Positions 39,530-50,812 of a stretch of 64,000 nucleotides of DNA are shown here, one piece after another. The notes under the pieces were generated by a model, which worked only from the letters and a program-made list of their open reading frames with translations, was not told the origin of the DNA and made no database searches. This DNA comes from Sanguinoderma infundibulare (lineage: Eukaryota; Basidiomycota; Agaricomycetes; Polyporales; Polyporaceae). The position numbers and the translations under genes are program-made. The stretch spans positions 1,240,001 through 1,304,000 of the forward strand of contig JAVLRN010000009.1 in assembly GCA_032821775.1 (NCBI GenBank). The letters are read 5' to 3'. The first letter of the stretch is position 1, and every line of letters starts with the position of its first letter.

Positions 39530-40280
39530 CTACGCCGCGGTCGGCTGGACCTCTACCGGTGTCTTGGTCTTCAGGGACAGCGCATGCAGCCCCGCAGCGA
39601 ATTCATCTGAGAGCGCGGCGTAGATCATCCTATGCCGCTGCATAGTGCTCTACCAGTTTTGGGCAGTGGTCAAGCGCGACGGCGACAGGTCATCAGTCAG
39701 TACGATGGCCGCAAGCAATGAGGCTGCAACGATCGACGTTACCTTTCCTTGGAACAGGTCTGATACCACGTGGACCGTGAAGTCTGAGCACATAACCAAT
39801 AACAAACATGTGAGACAATCGGCCATCCGAAGCCTGGGAGGCGAGCACCGCGAACGGGGGTCATCGGAAAACGAGGACGGGTACGTACGGGTCTCGCGGT
39901 TTCCACCCCCTGCGGCCCTCATCGGTGCATGATGCCTATGTTGCCATGAATCGTTTGTGATGTCGAGCTGTGAAGGCTGCAAGAGCTCCGCGAGCTGCAC
40001 GATGCGCCAGCGCGGAGGTGGTAAACGCGAGACCGGTGCCAGCGCAAGGGTGGATGGGGATGGGCGGACGGGCATGGATATGGGAACACCAATGAGCATG
40101 CGAGCACCAGGGCGGCTGGGATTCGCTGCGTACCTTTGCTCTGATTGCCTGTTCCACGGGGCCTGCTGGAGACACATCTCCAGGATCAGCGGCGGCGGTG
40201 GACATGGTCGCGATGATGTGCGCTCTCGATGTCGGACGGTTTCGAAGTAGGGCGATGGCGACTCGCCGTGGAGCAAGCAT
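39530..40280 (-). CDS. BolA-family protein with mitochondrial presequence
   Basis: Small protein, about 137 residues after splicing. BolA proteins pair with monothiol glutaredoxins and act in iron-sulphur cluster handling. Four exons: MLAPRRVAIALLRNRPTSRA through QAIRAK, then LAELLQPSQLDITNDSWQHR through NRET, then HFTVHVVSDLFQGK, then STMQRHRMIYAALSDEF through VEVQPTAA with TAG at 39530-39532. All phases match (donors GTACGC, GTACGT, GTAACG). The first 25 residues are basic, hydroxylated and without acids, a good mitochondrial targeting sequence. The BolA core is complete: the beta strand with the variable loop, FTVHVVSDLFQGK, and the helix RHRMIYAALSDEF with the following HALSLKTKTP. A second in-frame Met at residue 26 could give a cytosolic form. 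The mitochondrial BolA1 type fits best. Confidence 0.9.
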
Positions 40281-40307
40281 CGACAAAGCTGTGCCTGATT
40301 TTCCCCA

Positions 40308-40592
40308 ATGTCGAGCAAGGCCACGTTGGCCAAGAAGCAGTCCCGAGGAAGATCAAGAAGGCACAGAGAACAGGAAGGAGCTCAGCAGCAAGCACTGGCA
40401 CTGGCAGTCGAGGCCGAACTTGAGCTTGAACCTCCCCTCGGCTTCACCTGCGACGCCCACGGCCCGCAGGTCCGCCTGTGTTTCCTTAAGCGAGCCCATG
40501 GTCGCCCCGAACTTTTCGGACTTGCAACTTCTCTCCACTCACCGAGCCACTCGATTGCCGCCATAGAAGATCCTGCTTGTACTTTGAAATAG
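40308..40592 (+). CDS. Uncertain small ORF divergent from the BolA gene
   Basis: An ATG-initiated frame of 94 codons starts MSSKATLAKKQSRGRSRRHR, only 27 bp from the BolA start and pointing away. The first 45 codons look like a basic-then-acidic helical protein; the second half has no clear character. No domain is recognised. A real small protein and a chance frame in the shared promoter are both possible. Splicing could also replace the second half. Confidence 0.25.
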   Translation: MSSKATLAKKQSRGRSRRHREQEGAQQQALALAVEAELELEPPLGFTCDAHGPQVRLCFLKRAHGRPELFGLATSLHSPSHSIAAIEDPACTLK

Positions 40593-42446
40593 CCACAATA
40601 TACCTGCCGATCGAACAACACATCACCCAAAATGCATTGACACAATCTCCGTGAGTTCGCCGCCTCGGCGCGCCCAACTCACCTCTGCCCGGGCAACGAA
40701 CGGCTATTATGTGACAAGAGCCCTTGCTTGGAACTTAAACGTTGGGAAATCCCGCTCCGGTGAGAGCATCCATACCCCAAGTTTCCTCGATTAAACTTTG
40801 ACGAGGGAAACCTTGACGATCGTCAGGTCAGTTGCAGACTTGTGCAGGACGCCGTGCCCGTGTTTCAGACGGCAAACCGCCGCGCCAGGATGATGTGCAG
40901 GTGGCGTTGCTGCTCCAAGCTGCGTGCCGCTGCAGTGTGCACCCACGTCCATGTTTCGTCGGTTGTTGTGCTCGATTTCGCATAGTAAGTATTAAGTAAG
41001 CTTCTACTCCTTGCTCTGATCGCCGCTCGAGTCGCAGTGGTAGCTTGGACCACCCATGTTGACCCGATACCAACCCGATACTTTGTCTATTTACGGACCT
41101 GTTCGTGGTCAATCTGCGATTTATGGTGGGAAACCTTAGAGACCAATCGCTGGTCGGAAGTTCGGAGTTGCACATTTACTCAGTTCTAACACAAATTGCA
41201 GACAATAATCGCGCTAAACTGAAATGAATCAGCCAAGTCCAAAAGGCGGGTCGTTGCTCAGCCCAGGCGAGCAGACACCCCGGCGCGTGCGTTCCTTCCT
41301 TCCATCTCATCCTAGGAACCTCCCTCCTCCATAATCACCATACCTAACCACCGGCGGGAGTGCGATCCTGCCACGGTCTCTCTCTTTCGCCGAAACGTCA
41401 GATATCACCGCTCGCGCCAAGAAATGCTAACGCAACGTAATCTCAACAGAATTCCACTGCCAGGGCGCGCAGGCAGATGCGGGTCTTGCGGCGATGCAGG
41501 CTGCGCTCGCAGGGATGATTTCGACGGGTTCGTTTCCTCGGTCGCAATCTATCTCTTCTGTCAGAACGTGAACTTCCTGTACACATACCATCCGCGCTCA
41601 GGGATCCTCCATGTCGCACAGAACGGTGGCATGCAGTCCCTGGGTAAATCCTGCGAATGCAACACGCGCTGTAGTTGTCCATCATCGGTGAGCCTGAACC
41701 GCTCATGGCTCTGTAACAGAGCCTCGCAAGTTTTCGGTGCGCCATGGTAACGTCTTCGGTCCAACGTTTCGACGATGCTCTTCACCGCACTTCACAAAGC
41801 TGGAGACTCGCGAGATCGCTTACGACAACTTGTACTTCGAGGAGCTTGGGATGCGCTACCGGCCGATCAAAGGGCCTCCACCTACGACACACTTATAGTA
41901 CTTGTAGTTAAGCATAGAGACGGTCTCGAGATACGCTCCCTGAGCCACACCATGTTTTCATTGGAGCCTGTGACAAAATCGTGTTGTACCTTGATCAAGT
42001 TGCGGCCGCGGGGAGCGAGGAAGCGCTCTATAGCACGGTCAACAGCATCCGGCCCTTGTGATTTCCGGCACCATGCTGCAGCCTGACCAGAGCCTTACTC
42101 CCTCCTACCTGCTTGCATTCACGTAGACCGTCTGCACGACTATATACTTTCTCGCCGTGCAATTCAGTGCTATAGTAAGTTGGTTTCCTCGCTGTGATGC
42201 TAGCTGGCATACTGATCGTCCTTTGCAGCCCAACTCTCTAGTCTCCACCTCGAGTCTGAAGAAGCCCTGACAGTTGTAGACCACCTTACTCCGGCTGCGC
42301 TACTGCCTCAATCCAATCAGTATTCCCCGAGTCTTCATATCCGTATACGAAATCATTCCCAGCACTTCAAGCCGCATCCCCACAGGTGCAAACGGCATTC
42401 ACCCTCTCACCTACCCCGGAGCATTTCATACCCATCCTGACATATA
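40593..42446. other. Gene-poor region, possible relic near 41.4-42.1 kb
   Basis: About 1.85 kb without a resolvable gene. Short protein-like pieces appear on the plus strand, such as ADAGLAAMQAALAGMISTGS (around 41480-41530) and KLETREIAYDNLYFEELGMR (around 41805-41865), in different frames and separated by stops. I could not join them with GT-AG introns into one frame and recognise no family. They may be parts of a decayed gene. Confidence 0.3.
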
Positions 42447-43742
42447 ATGTCTGTCGAAGTATTACCTGCCGGGTCCTTTGCAGACTTCGAGGCGCCGCCA
42501 ACAATTTTCGACCCCACGACCTGCACCCGCAAAGGCCTCTGTCCTGTCACGCGGATCCGTCACCAGGAACCACCACTGGAAAGCCATTCCTTGTACTATG
42601 AGATACACGGGTCGGGCTCGGAGAGGGTTGTCTTCATCATGGGGTGAGTCTTCCTCTTTTCGCCCTCGCCGACCCTTCGTGTGAACGAGGCCTTTCCTCG
42701 TAGGTTGAACTCAACCTCGGCCGCATGGCTCCCTCAAGTAGACCACTTCGGCCGGAAGTCGGAGTACTCGATCATGGTGTTCGATAACCGAGGAGTAGGG
42801 AACAGCGGCGCGCCCCGTGGGCCGTATACGTGCGTGGATGACCTTATCGTCTCGGTTACCTTGGGGCCGACGCCTTGCGCAGCACGAGCGGGATGGCGGA
42901 GGACGTGATAACGTTGCTGGACTTCGTGGGGTGGACGGAGAAGCGCCAGATTCATGTTGTGGGCGTGTCGCTGGGGGGTATGATTGCTCAAGGTGCTATC
43001 CCCCCAACATCTTGCGCATATAGTCACATCTTCTAACGATACTATTGATGACCAGAGCTCGCAAGTAGGATCCCGGAGCGCATCGCGTCTTTGAGTCTAG
43101 TCGTAACGAAGGCTGGGCGACGTCAGTGGGTGGATCTCCCTTCGGTAAGTTCGGGTCCTCTGCGCAACTTGCCCACGCACGACTCCCATCTCATGCGACA
43201 CATAGTACACCGGACTGCGCAATCTCATCCAGACGATGGTCATCAGCGAACCTGAGAAACGAATCCCCCTGGTCCTGGAGATGCTCTTCCCCAAGCCTTG
43301 GCTGGACTCCAAGAACCCCACAGACCCCGCAGGGCGGACAAACAGGGAGATCGAGACGGTGGTCGGTACTGCACCTTGAACCACGTTTCGATGTTTCCCT
43401 TATCCCTTTTCTCAGGTGTACCAGAAGCGAATTGCTGTCACGCGCCCCCAGCCCTTCCTCGGAGCCGTCTCGCAAATGGCAGCAGCCACAACCCACTACG
43501 TCTCGCCGGCGCGGCTGCGGAAGATCTCGTCTGCGATACCGAAGGTGCTGATCGTGACCGGAGATAGCGACCTCCTCGTCGACCCGAGCAACAGCCACCA
43601 GCTCAAGCAGGACATGCCAGAAGCCGAATTCATCGTGCAGACGGGCGCAGCACACGGGATCGCGGTCCAGTGCAAGGAGTGGTTCAACGATGTTCTGGAG
43701 AGGACGTTCCAGGAGGGACGGGAGCGGTCATCTCCACAGTAG
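42447..43742 (+). CDS. Alpha/beta-hydrolase fold protein
   Basis: Probable serine hydrolase or esterase of the abhydrolase_1 type; substrate unknown. ATG at 42447 (MSVEVLPAGSFADFEAPP). Successive exons: the first strand SLYYEIHGSGSERVVFIMG; the oxyanion region and IMVFDNRGVGNSGAP; TSGMAEDVITLLDFVGW; the nucleophile elbow GVSLGG near 42965; ELASRIPERIASLSLVVTKA; a cap region GLRNLIQTMVISEPEKR; and a last exon with the acid IVTGDSDLLVDPSN (Asp) and the His in GAAHGI. All three catalytic residues are present, and the introns I checked (donors GTGCGTGG and GTGCTATC) keep frame. Length is about 370 residues, without signal peptide or membrane segment, so cytosolic or peroxisomal. A perfect hairpin lies 37 bp after the stop. 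Confidence 0.9.
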
Positions 43743-43778
43743 CAGGTTCGCTTTGGCACGCTGGAAGGAGTCGTGATC

Positions 43779-43834
43779 AGAACAGTGGAAGTGGCACTTA
43801 CCCTGCGAGGCTGCTGTGCCACTTCCACTGTTCT
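43779..43834. repeat. Perfect 19-bp inverted repeat with 18-nt spacer
   Basis: Left arm 43779-43797 (agaacagtggaagtggcac) and right arm 43816-43834 are exact reverse complements. The 37-bp gap after the hydrolase stop places it in the 3' untranslated region. Transcribed from either strand it would form a 19-bp stem, stronger than chance hairpins in this window. It may be an RNA-stability or processing element, a small-RNA precursor, or the remnant of a small inverted-repeat element. Confidence 0.85.
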
Positions 43835-45008
43835 CCTTTTGTTGCGTTCGCAGCGCAGATGTTGACGTTTCTTTATGCAAAGGCTTATACCTCGAGACTG
43901 AGTGGCATCTGTAGGACAGAGAGATGGGGAAAGGGAGGGTCAATGTGTACACGTACTCTCGGCGCCTGGCCCATCTCATCAGTGAAAGCGCCGTATGCCA
44001 TCTCATAACGTGTCCCTTGCCTCACTCGAGGATAGCTCTGAAGAGCTCCGGTGAACTTCTGGTGCGGACCGCCAGGCTCAATTCAAACCGTCGATCGTTG
44101 TGATCGTCGGACGACGCTGCTTTCGGGCTTGCAGGCGGACACGTAAGTGCAGGATTTGGCACCATTACAATTTACAAATTGTTGCTGACCTCACCCTCGT
44201 ATAGGTTTCAAATTCATCCTTATGTACCCGGGAGGTCTGATGCCTAGTTCGGCCGCACGACTGCGTGCAGGCGATCTGGCCAACACTTGTCATTTTGGGT
44301 AGGGCTCTGGAGCCGCATGCGCCTGCTTGTCACCTAGGCTTCTATCAGTCCACAAATATGGCTATAGACACGTCCTCTGACGTTCCAGTTGCGTCACACA
44401 TGAGCAGATTACAATTGACTTAGTATGCGAACGGCATGTGTGCATTATGCACATCGCCGCGCGTTTGGTACGGGTGAGCGCCCTCTTTTTTCCTCTTCAC
44501 AACGTCAATCTTACTACCTTCTTGCCCTACCGTATCTGCCATCATTCACAATCATCACCCGTTCTATGCCCATGCAATGTCATAGGGCCACTTGGCTCGA
44601 ACCACGACCCCCTTCGTCCGATAAGAACCGGAGTACGTTAATGACGCCGGCTCCAGAGAATCTGCTCCGCTTGGATTAGCGACATTGCAAAAAAAAACGC
44701 TCCTGTCGTCCCCCTCGTTTGGGGGATTAAAAAAACCGACATGGCTGGAGTATTGACTGCGACTTTGGCAGAACGGTCTCATGGCTGATTCGCAAACTTG
44801 AATCCATTCCAAATGTCCATGCCATGATGGCATTTCTGGGACAGGGCCCGTGCCTGACAGGACGACAATGAGTAGCGCGCAATAATTTATAGCGGGTCCG
44901 AGGCCGGAGCGACAGAAGCGAATGAAATGCTCGCCTGTTATATGTACGTCGCATGCGATACCCACATTGCCATCCCTTTGCTCTACCCATTTTCCAGCTC
45001 GACTCACC

Positions 45009-47127
45009 ATGACCATCAGCGCCAGTATGCACATCGTCGTCTATCCCATGCCTATGTGGGGTACGTCAATGTCTCCAGGCTCACAGCGTTGCGTCTCTGA
45101 ACTCTTCGTTTTTCTAGGTCATTCTCGCACCATGTGCACGCTTGTCGCGCGTATGGTCAAGTTGCGCAATGTCGACGTGACGTTCTTCACGGTGTCTCGC
45201 GTCTACGAGCAGGTCAAATTGGAAATATCGCGCGAATTCCTTTCCGGAGAGGACTTCGCGTCAAAGATTCGGTGAATACTTAACTTGTCCACGCTGCCCC
45301 ACAAGGCGCTCATCCAGACAATGTCAGTGTCATCGCACTAGAGGATGACGGCAACAAGTTCGACGTTAGCGTCGCAGAAGCCTCCCTCGCAGCCAATTGG
45401 CCCAAGATCCTCGACAGGCAAGCCTTGACTTGCGCCAAAACCGGTGCACTGTTTGAGCCGCCCGCGAGCCTTCCTTCCGCTGCAATTTTGGATGTACGTA
45501 GCGTGTCTGCAGCCATTTGATGTTTGCTTAATCGTAAAACTATCACTTGCGTAGATTTTCGTGAATAAGGCTTTTAATTGCGTCCGCAAGCTCAGCCCCA
45601 CCATCAAAGTTCTTACTTGGTACCCAGCGTCGACCATAGCACTACCGGTCTACAACATAGACCACCAAGCGACTGCAATTACTGAGTCACAGCGTCGGAA
45701 CATCCCTTTCGAGACTGTCGCTCTCGAAGTGCGTCCTCCCGATGCTCACAAGACCTCCCTCATACGCTGACAAGGCTGATGATGATGTCCTTGCAGTTCT
45801 TGTCGGGGCAGTCTGGCCAGATAATCCGGACACCTTGCACGCCGCCCATGCACGACTATGAATATCACCCACAACAAGTACACCTTCCGTTCACTGCTTT
45901 CATTTCGTCCAGTCTGTACTCATTTATTCCCTAATGCTAGTTCCCTTTCAGTCCCAACTTCGCTGCCAATGTGGCGATCAAGATGCCCGAGTGTGTCCCT
46001 CATTACTGACACTTGAGAAGCGCGTTGAGTAACAGGCCTCCTCCTTCTCCACTGGCAGGATCATACGAAGGACAGACGGCCTCGTCACCTTCGACGCTGC
46101 CGACTTCTGTCCCGAAGCTACCCAGACTATCAAGGCGCTGATGGCGGAGAACGGCAAAAAGGCCTACTACACAGGCCCCTTAATCCCGCGAATGCAGGAG
46201 GACACCACGAAGGACCCCCGTGCGGCGAAGGTCTTGAAGTTCTTGAATGAGAAGCTGCAGTCGCACGGAGAGAAGTCCCTGGTCTACGTTCGTAGCCTTG
46301 GAGAGCCGGTCTCATCGATAGGTGCTGACAGCTTCGCGCGGCGTGCAGATCTCGTTTGGTTCCTTATTCTGGCCCATGGATACCTCGAAGCTCTGGGCGG
46401 TGATTGACGTGGTTATGGAGCAAAACATCCCCTTCGTACGTCGCTATTGAGACTCTAGATGCCGCGCACCAGAGGCTGACAATCGATTGGGAAGGTCATG
46501 AGTGCGATGGCGGCGCTCTCCTCGAAGCCACCTCCAGACGTGGTGGACAGGATCGCGAAGTACCGGCACGGCATCGTCGTCGAATGGGCACCCCAGCAAG
46601 CTCTTCTTGATCATCCTGTGCGTAGCTGCCAGTCGTTCAAGTCTCTCGTGTTGTACTGATCGACAACCGACCAGGTGACCGGATGGTATCTTACCCACGG
46701 GGGCCACAACAGCACCCTCGAGACTATCCTCTCCGGCGTGCCCGCGTGCGTATCAGCCTCGGAAGTTGGGAATTCGCCTAAATGACACAATCGCATCATC
46801 TGCAGGATTGTATGGCCTATTGACGCCGACCAGCCGCTCAACGCGATTCACCTGACTGAGAGCCTCGACGTGGCGTACGAGCTCGTCGAGGTGCGGAACG
46901 GGACCGGGGCGGGCAGGATCTTCCGGAACGGCAGATCGATCGTAGGCACGGTCGACGCGGTCAAGTATGAGATGCGGGGGGTGATCGAGTCCGCGTTCGG
47001 CCCTGACGGGGCGCGCAAGAGGGCGAAGCTGCAGCTGATGAGGCGGATGCTGCAGCGGGCGTGGTCTGAGAACGGGGTGGCGAGGCGGGAGGTGGAGCAG
47101 ATGTTGGACGACATTCGACCAGCGTAA
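45009..47127 (+). CDS. UDP-glycosyltransferase, family GT1 (copy 1)
   Basis: Transfers a sugar from a UDP-sugar to a small acceptor such as a sterol, lipid or phenolic. ATG at 45009. The N-terminal acceptor half reads HIVVYPMPMWGHSRTMCTLV (intron between G and H), with the conserved GH. The C-terminal donor half reads SLVYISFGSLFWPMDTSKLW (intron donor GTTCGT after SLVY), then NIPFVMSAMAAL, VVEWAPQQALLDHP, GWYLTHGGHNSTLETILSGV and AIVWPIDADQPLNA. These form the PSPG-like UDP-binding signature with the key HGGHNST and DQ residues. The C-terminus is ARREVEQMLDDIRPA, stop 47125-47127. One junction is unresolved: exon 2 ends ATTCG before GTGAAT (45272), but the next coding exon from 45316 is one base out of phase. 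Either a non-canonical splice or a frameshift is present, and copy 2 has the same problem. Confidence 0.85.
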
Positions 47128-48314
47128 AATGTCGAGTTATGTCTGAATGTGTAGACGCATGTGTCGCCGTATGCTGCTGATAGTAGTATGGCGTCACAGA
47201 CGACACTAGTCCGGGAGTCTGCCTGAGACGACTTGAAGGCGACCTATTAATATGATAGGGGAAAGCGCTTGGTACGATCTTGATCTGATCGGGTGAGGCA
47301 TCCCGCGCGCACCGCGAATCCGCGACGTCGCAAATCATCGTCCTTGGGTTGGTTCGCAACTAATCGTCAACACATAGCTGTGCCACATTGTCTCATAACG
47401 CGTCCCAGTTGTGCCCCTCGTCTCACTCGAGAACAGCTCCTGCGACCTTCCGGTGCGGAGCGCCAGGACGTTGAAACTCCGGCTATCGTTGTTATCGGGT
47501 GCTGGGCTCAAGGCACACATGCATATGTATGTGTGGAATTTGGCGCAGACAGATTGTCGCCGACTTCACTCATGTGTATATCATGATGTCAAAAGCAAAA
47601 GCAACCGTCTGCACTTCGGCCTTCCGGAGGCTCAGACATGTAGCTCTGATACGACCGGTCTGCTCAGACGCAAATCGACAGGAATACAGGGTGCTGGAGT
47701 AGGATTGTTGAAGAGCAGCACAAAGTGAGTATTTCCGTGTCGCAGTGTCACGTCACCTAGGCTCTAACATGTGTGGGATAGATGCGTCCTCTGACGCTTC
47801 GAGTCGCATCACACATGAACAGATAACATCCGAACTCGCAAGCCGACTTAGCATGCGAATGGCATGTATGCTTCATGCGCAACGGCGCGCGGGGTTGGGG
47901 TAGTACGGGTGCGCTTCCCCTTGTTCCTATTGGCAGCCTCGTTCTGACTACATACCTTTGTGCCGTACCTTTCCTGCGATCATTCACGCCCATCGACCCC
48001 TTCTGTGCCTGTGCAATCTCACAGGTCTACTTGCCGCGGAACACCACCTTCGTCCGATATGACGGGGGCTCCGGCACCGCTTGAAATTGGATTATCGGCA
48101 TTAGAAGAAAAACGCTATAGCCCTGTGGGACCGGAGCGACGCGCTTCGTGGACGGTGGTCTGACGAGTAGATTGGGCGCGCAATAATTTAGTGCGGGTCC
48201 GAGACCGGATCCACATGAGCGGATGAAAACTTCGCCTGGTATATGTACACCGTCTGCAACAAGTGCATTACCGCAACCTTATTCCAGCGTCACCCTCTAC
48301 CAGCTCGACTCGCC

Positions 48315-50412
48315 ATGACCATCAACACCACTACGCACATTGTCGTCTACCCTATGCCTTTGTGGGGTGCGTCAATGATTTCAGGCTTGTAGCGTTGTGT
48401 TTCTGAAGTGCTCGTTTTTCTAGGCCATTCTCGCACCATGTGCACGCTTGTCGCGCGTATGGTCATGCTCCGGAACGTCAGTGTGACGTTCTTCACAGTG
48501 CCTCGCGTCTACGAGCAGGTAAAACTTGAGATATCGCGCGAATTCCTTCCCGGAGAGGAGGTCTTTGCGTCAAAGATTCGGTAAATGCTTCATTGTCCAG
48601 ACTGCTTTCCACACCACTCATTCAGCGAATGTCAGCGTCGTCGCACTAGAGGATAGCGGCAACCAGTTCGACGGCAGCGTCGCTGAGGAGTCCTTCATAG
48701 CCAATTGGCCCAAGATTCTCAGTAGGCAAACCTTGACATGCGCCAAAACCGGCGCACAGTTCGAGTTGCACCTTCCGACTGTTGCAATTGTGGACGTACG
48801 TAGCGTGCCTGCCGCGATTTGATGGTCGTCTCATCGGAAACCCGTCTTGCGTAGATTTTCTTGAATAAGGCTTTCGGTTGCGTCCGCAAGCTCAGCCCCA
48901 CCGTCAAAGTTCTCACCTGGTACCCGGCGTCGACCATAACGCTACCGGTCTACAACATAGACCACCAAGAAACTGCAATTGCTGAGTCACAGCGTCGGAA
49001 CATTCCTTTCGAGACTGTCGCCCTCGAGGTGCGTCCTCCCGATGCTCACAAGCCTGTCCTCCTACGCTGACAAGGCTGATGACGATGTCCTTGCAGTTGA
49101 TGGTCGGGCAGTCGGGCAAGATAATCCGGACACCTTGCACGCCGCCCATGCACGACTACGAATACCACCCTCAACAAGTATGCTTTACCTTTGCTACCTG
49201 CATCTTAACCGGCGTGCACTTACTTTATTGCCCAATTCTAGTTCCCTTTCGACCCCAAATTCGCTGCCAATGCGCTGATTAAGATGCCCGAGTATGTCCC
49301 TGGTTCCTGACAGCTGAAAAGCGCGTTGACCAAGTTTCTCGACTGGCAGGATCATGCGAAAGACAGACGGCCTCGTCACCTTTGATGCAGCTGACTTCTG
49401 CCCTGAAGTGACACAAACTATCCGGGCGATCATGGCCAAGAGTGGCAAGAAGGCCTACTACGCGGGCCCCTTAATCCCGCGAATGCAGGAGGACACCACA
49501 AAGGACCCGCGTGCGGCGACGGTCTTGAAGTTCTTGAACGAGAAGCTGCAGTCGCACGGAGAGAAGTCCCTGATCTATGTTCGTCTCCTTGGAGAGCTTG
49601 TCCAATCAATAGGTGCTGACAGCATCGCGCGGCGTGCAGATCTCGTTTGGTTCCTTATTCTGGCCCATGGATACCTCGAAGCTCTGGGCGGTGATTGACG
49701 TGGTTATGGAGCAAAACATCCCCTTCGTACGTCGCTATTGAGACTCTAGATATCACGCGTCAGATGTTGACAATTGATTGGGAAGGTCATGAGTGCGATG
49801 GCGGCACTCTCCTCGAAGCCGCCTCCGGACGTGGCGGACAGGATTGCGAGGTACCGGCACGGCATCGTCGTCGAATGGGCGCCCCAGCAAGCTCTTCTTG
49901 ATCATCCTGTGCGTAGCTGCCGGTCGTTCAAGTCTCTCGTGCTGTACTGATCGACAATGGACTAGGTGACCGGATGGTATCTTACCCACGGCGGCCACAA
50001 CAGCACCCTCGAGACTATCCTCTCCGGCGTGCCCGCGTTCGTATTACCCTCGTCCCATAGGAAGTGCGTGACTGACACAAATCGCGTCATTTACAGAATC
50101 GTCTGGCCAATCGACACCGACCAGCCGCTCAACGCGATCCACTTGACCGAGAACCTTGACGTCGCGTACGAGCTCATTGAGGTGCGGAACGGGACCGGGG
50201 CGGGCAAGATCTTCCGCAACGGCAGATCGATCGTAGGCACAGCCGACGCGGTCAAGGGCGAGATGCGCGGTGTGCTTGAGTGCGCGTTTGGCCCCGATGG
50301 CGCGCGGAAGCGGGCGAAGCTGCAGGTGCTGAGGCGGAAGCTGCAGGTTGCATGGTCGGAGAACGGGGTCGCGAAGGAGGAGGTGGGGAAGATGTTGGAT
50401 GACATTCTGTGA
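48315..50412 (+). CDS. UDP-glycosyltransferase, family GT1 (copy 2)
   Basis: Paralogue of the copy at 45009, in the same direction. Start MTINTTTHIVVYPMPLWG at 48315; the mature exon order is the same, with identical intron positions. Landmarks: GHSRTMCTLVARMVMLRN, CVRKLSPTVKVLTWYPAS, GLVTFDAADFCPEVTQTI, SLIYISFGSLFWPMDTSKLW, VVEWAPQQALLDHP, HGGHNSTLETILSGV, AIVWPIDTDQPLNA, and the ending GKMLDDIL at 50412. Catalytic and donor-binding residues are intact. It differs from copy 1 mainly in the acceptor half (for example QFELHLPTVAIVD against LFEPPASLPSAAILD), as expected if acceptor preference diverged. The splice between KIR (48580) and NVSVVAL (about 48628) shows the same one-base phase mismatch as copy 1. 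Downstream of 50412 the similarity ends. Confidence 0.86.
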
Positions 50413-50812
50413 TCTATGTTAACTTGTCGCGGACTTAGAATTGCTTTGGATGGAATAGGAATCTACTTATACGATGTTAAGTTATGTAATCTGCTTCCTC
50501 GCCCTTCGGGGCCGCTGCCGCCACATTGGGCCGAGCTCTATCCGTGCGGGGCCGTGCGGGCGTTCTTTCTGACTTCACAGTGTACGCTGTGTATAATGAG
50601 GGCGAGTGCTTTTTCCAGGGACGTGGGAGACAATTGAGAGTGAGTCAGACCTGATTCGAACCCGTGCACAATGTTAGGCTTAGATAATCCTTACCTCACA
50701 GCCCGTGAGCCAAATCTAGGTGACAATTGGATCGCGTCCACCCAACTCTCATCACAACCACCACGAACCTACACGAGTACCCTGACCACACTACTCTCGC
50801 CCACCTCTTATC
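50413..50812. other. Intergenic region after the GT1 pair
   Basis: About 400 bp without a gene. It contains a T-loop-like string (cgggttcgaatca on the minus strand near 50650), but no arms fold around it. Probable promoter of the Clr2_N-like gene, with a CA-rich leader just before the ATG. Confidence 0.35.

Larger units (their letters stand above)
43990..50420. repeat. Tandem duplication of a ~3.3 kb unit carrying a GT1 gene
   Basis: Unit 1 is about 43990-47290 and unit 2 about 47385-50420. The two start codons lie 3306 bp apart and the two stops 3285 bp apart. Similarity covers the genes, their introns and the upstream DNA, for example catctcataacg near 43998 against tgtctcataacg near 47390, and the shared ATTTATAGCGGGTCC- and ATTTAGTGCGGGTCC-type strings near 44886 and 48186. 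Some stretches, such as 46340-46460 against 49630-49750, are nearly identical; others have diverged. This indicates unequal crossing-over some time ago, possibly followed by local conversion. Limits are approximate. Confidence 0.85.

Noticed and set aside
46141..46407. GT1 copy 1 read straight through to a stop at 46407 as a truncated enzyme
   Set aside because: The apparent ending lies in an intron and shifted frame. Using the GTTCGT donor after SLVY restores ISFGSLFWPMDTSKLW, so the gene is not truncated here.
50600..50720. tRNA-like B-box string (GGGTTCGAATCA on the minus strand)
   Set aside because: The bases on either side do not pair to give a T-arm, and no A-box, anticodon arm or acceptor stem could be folded.
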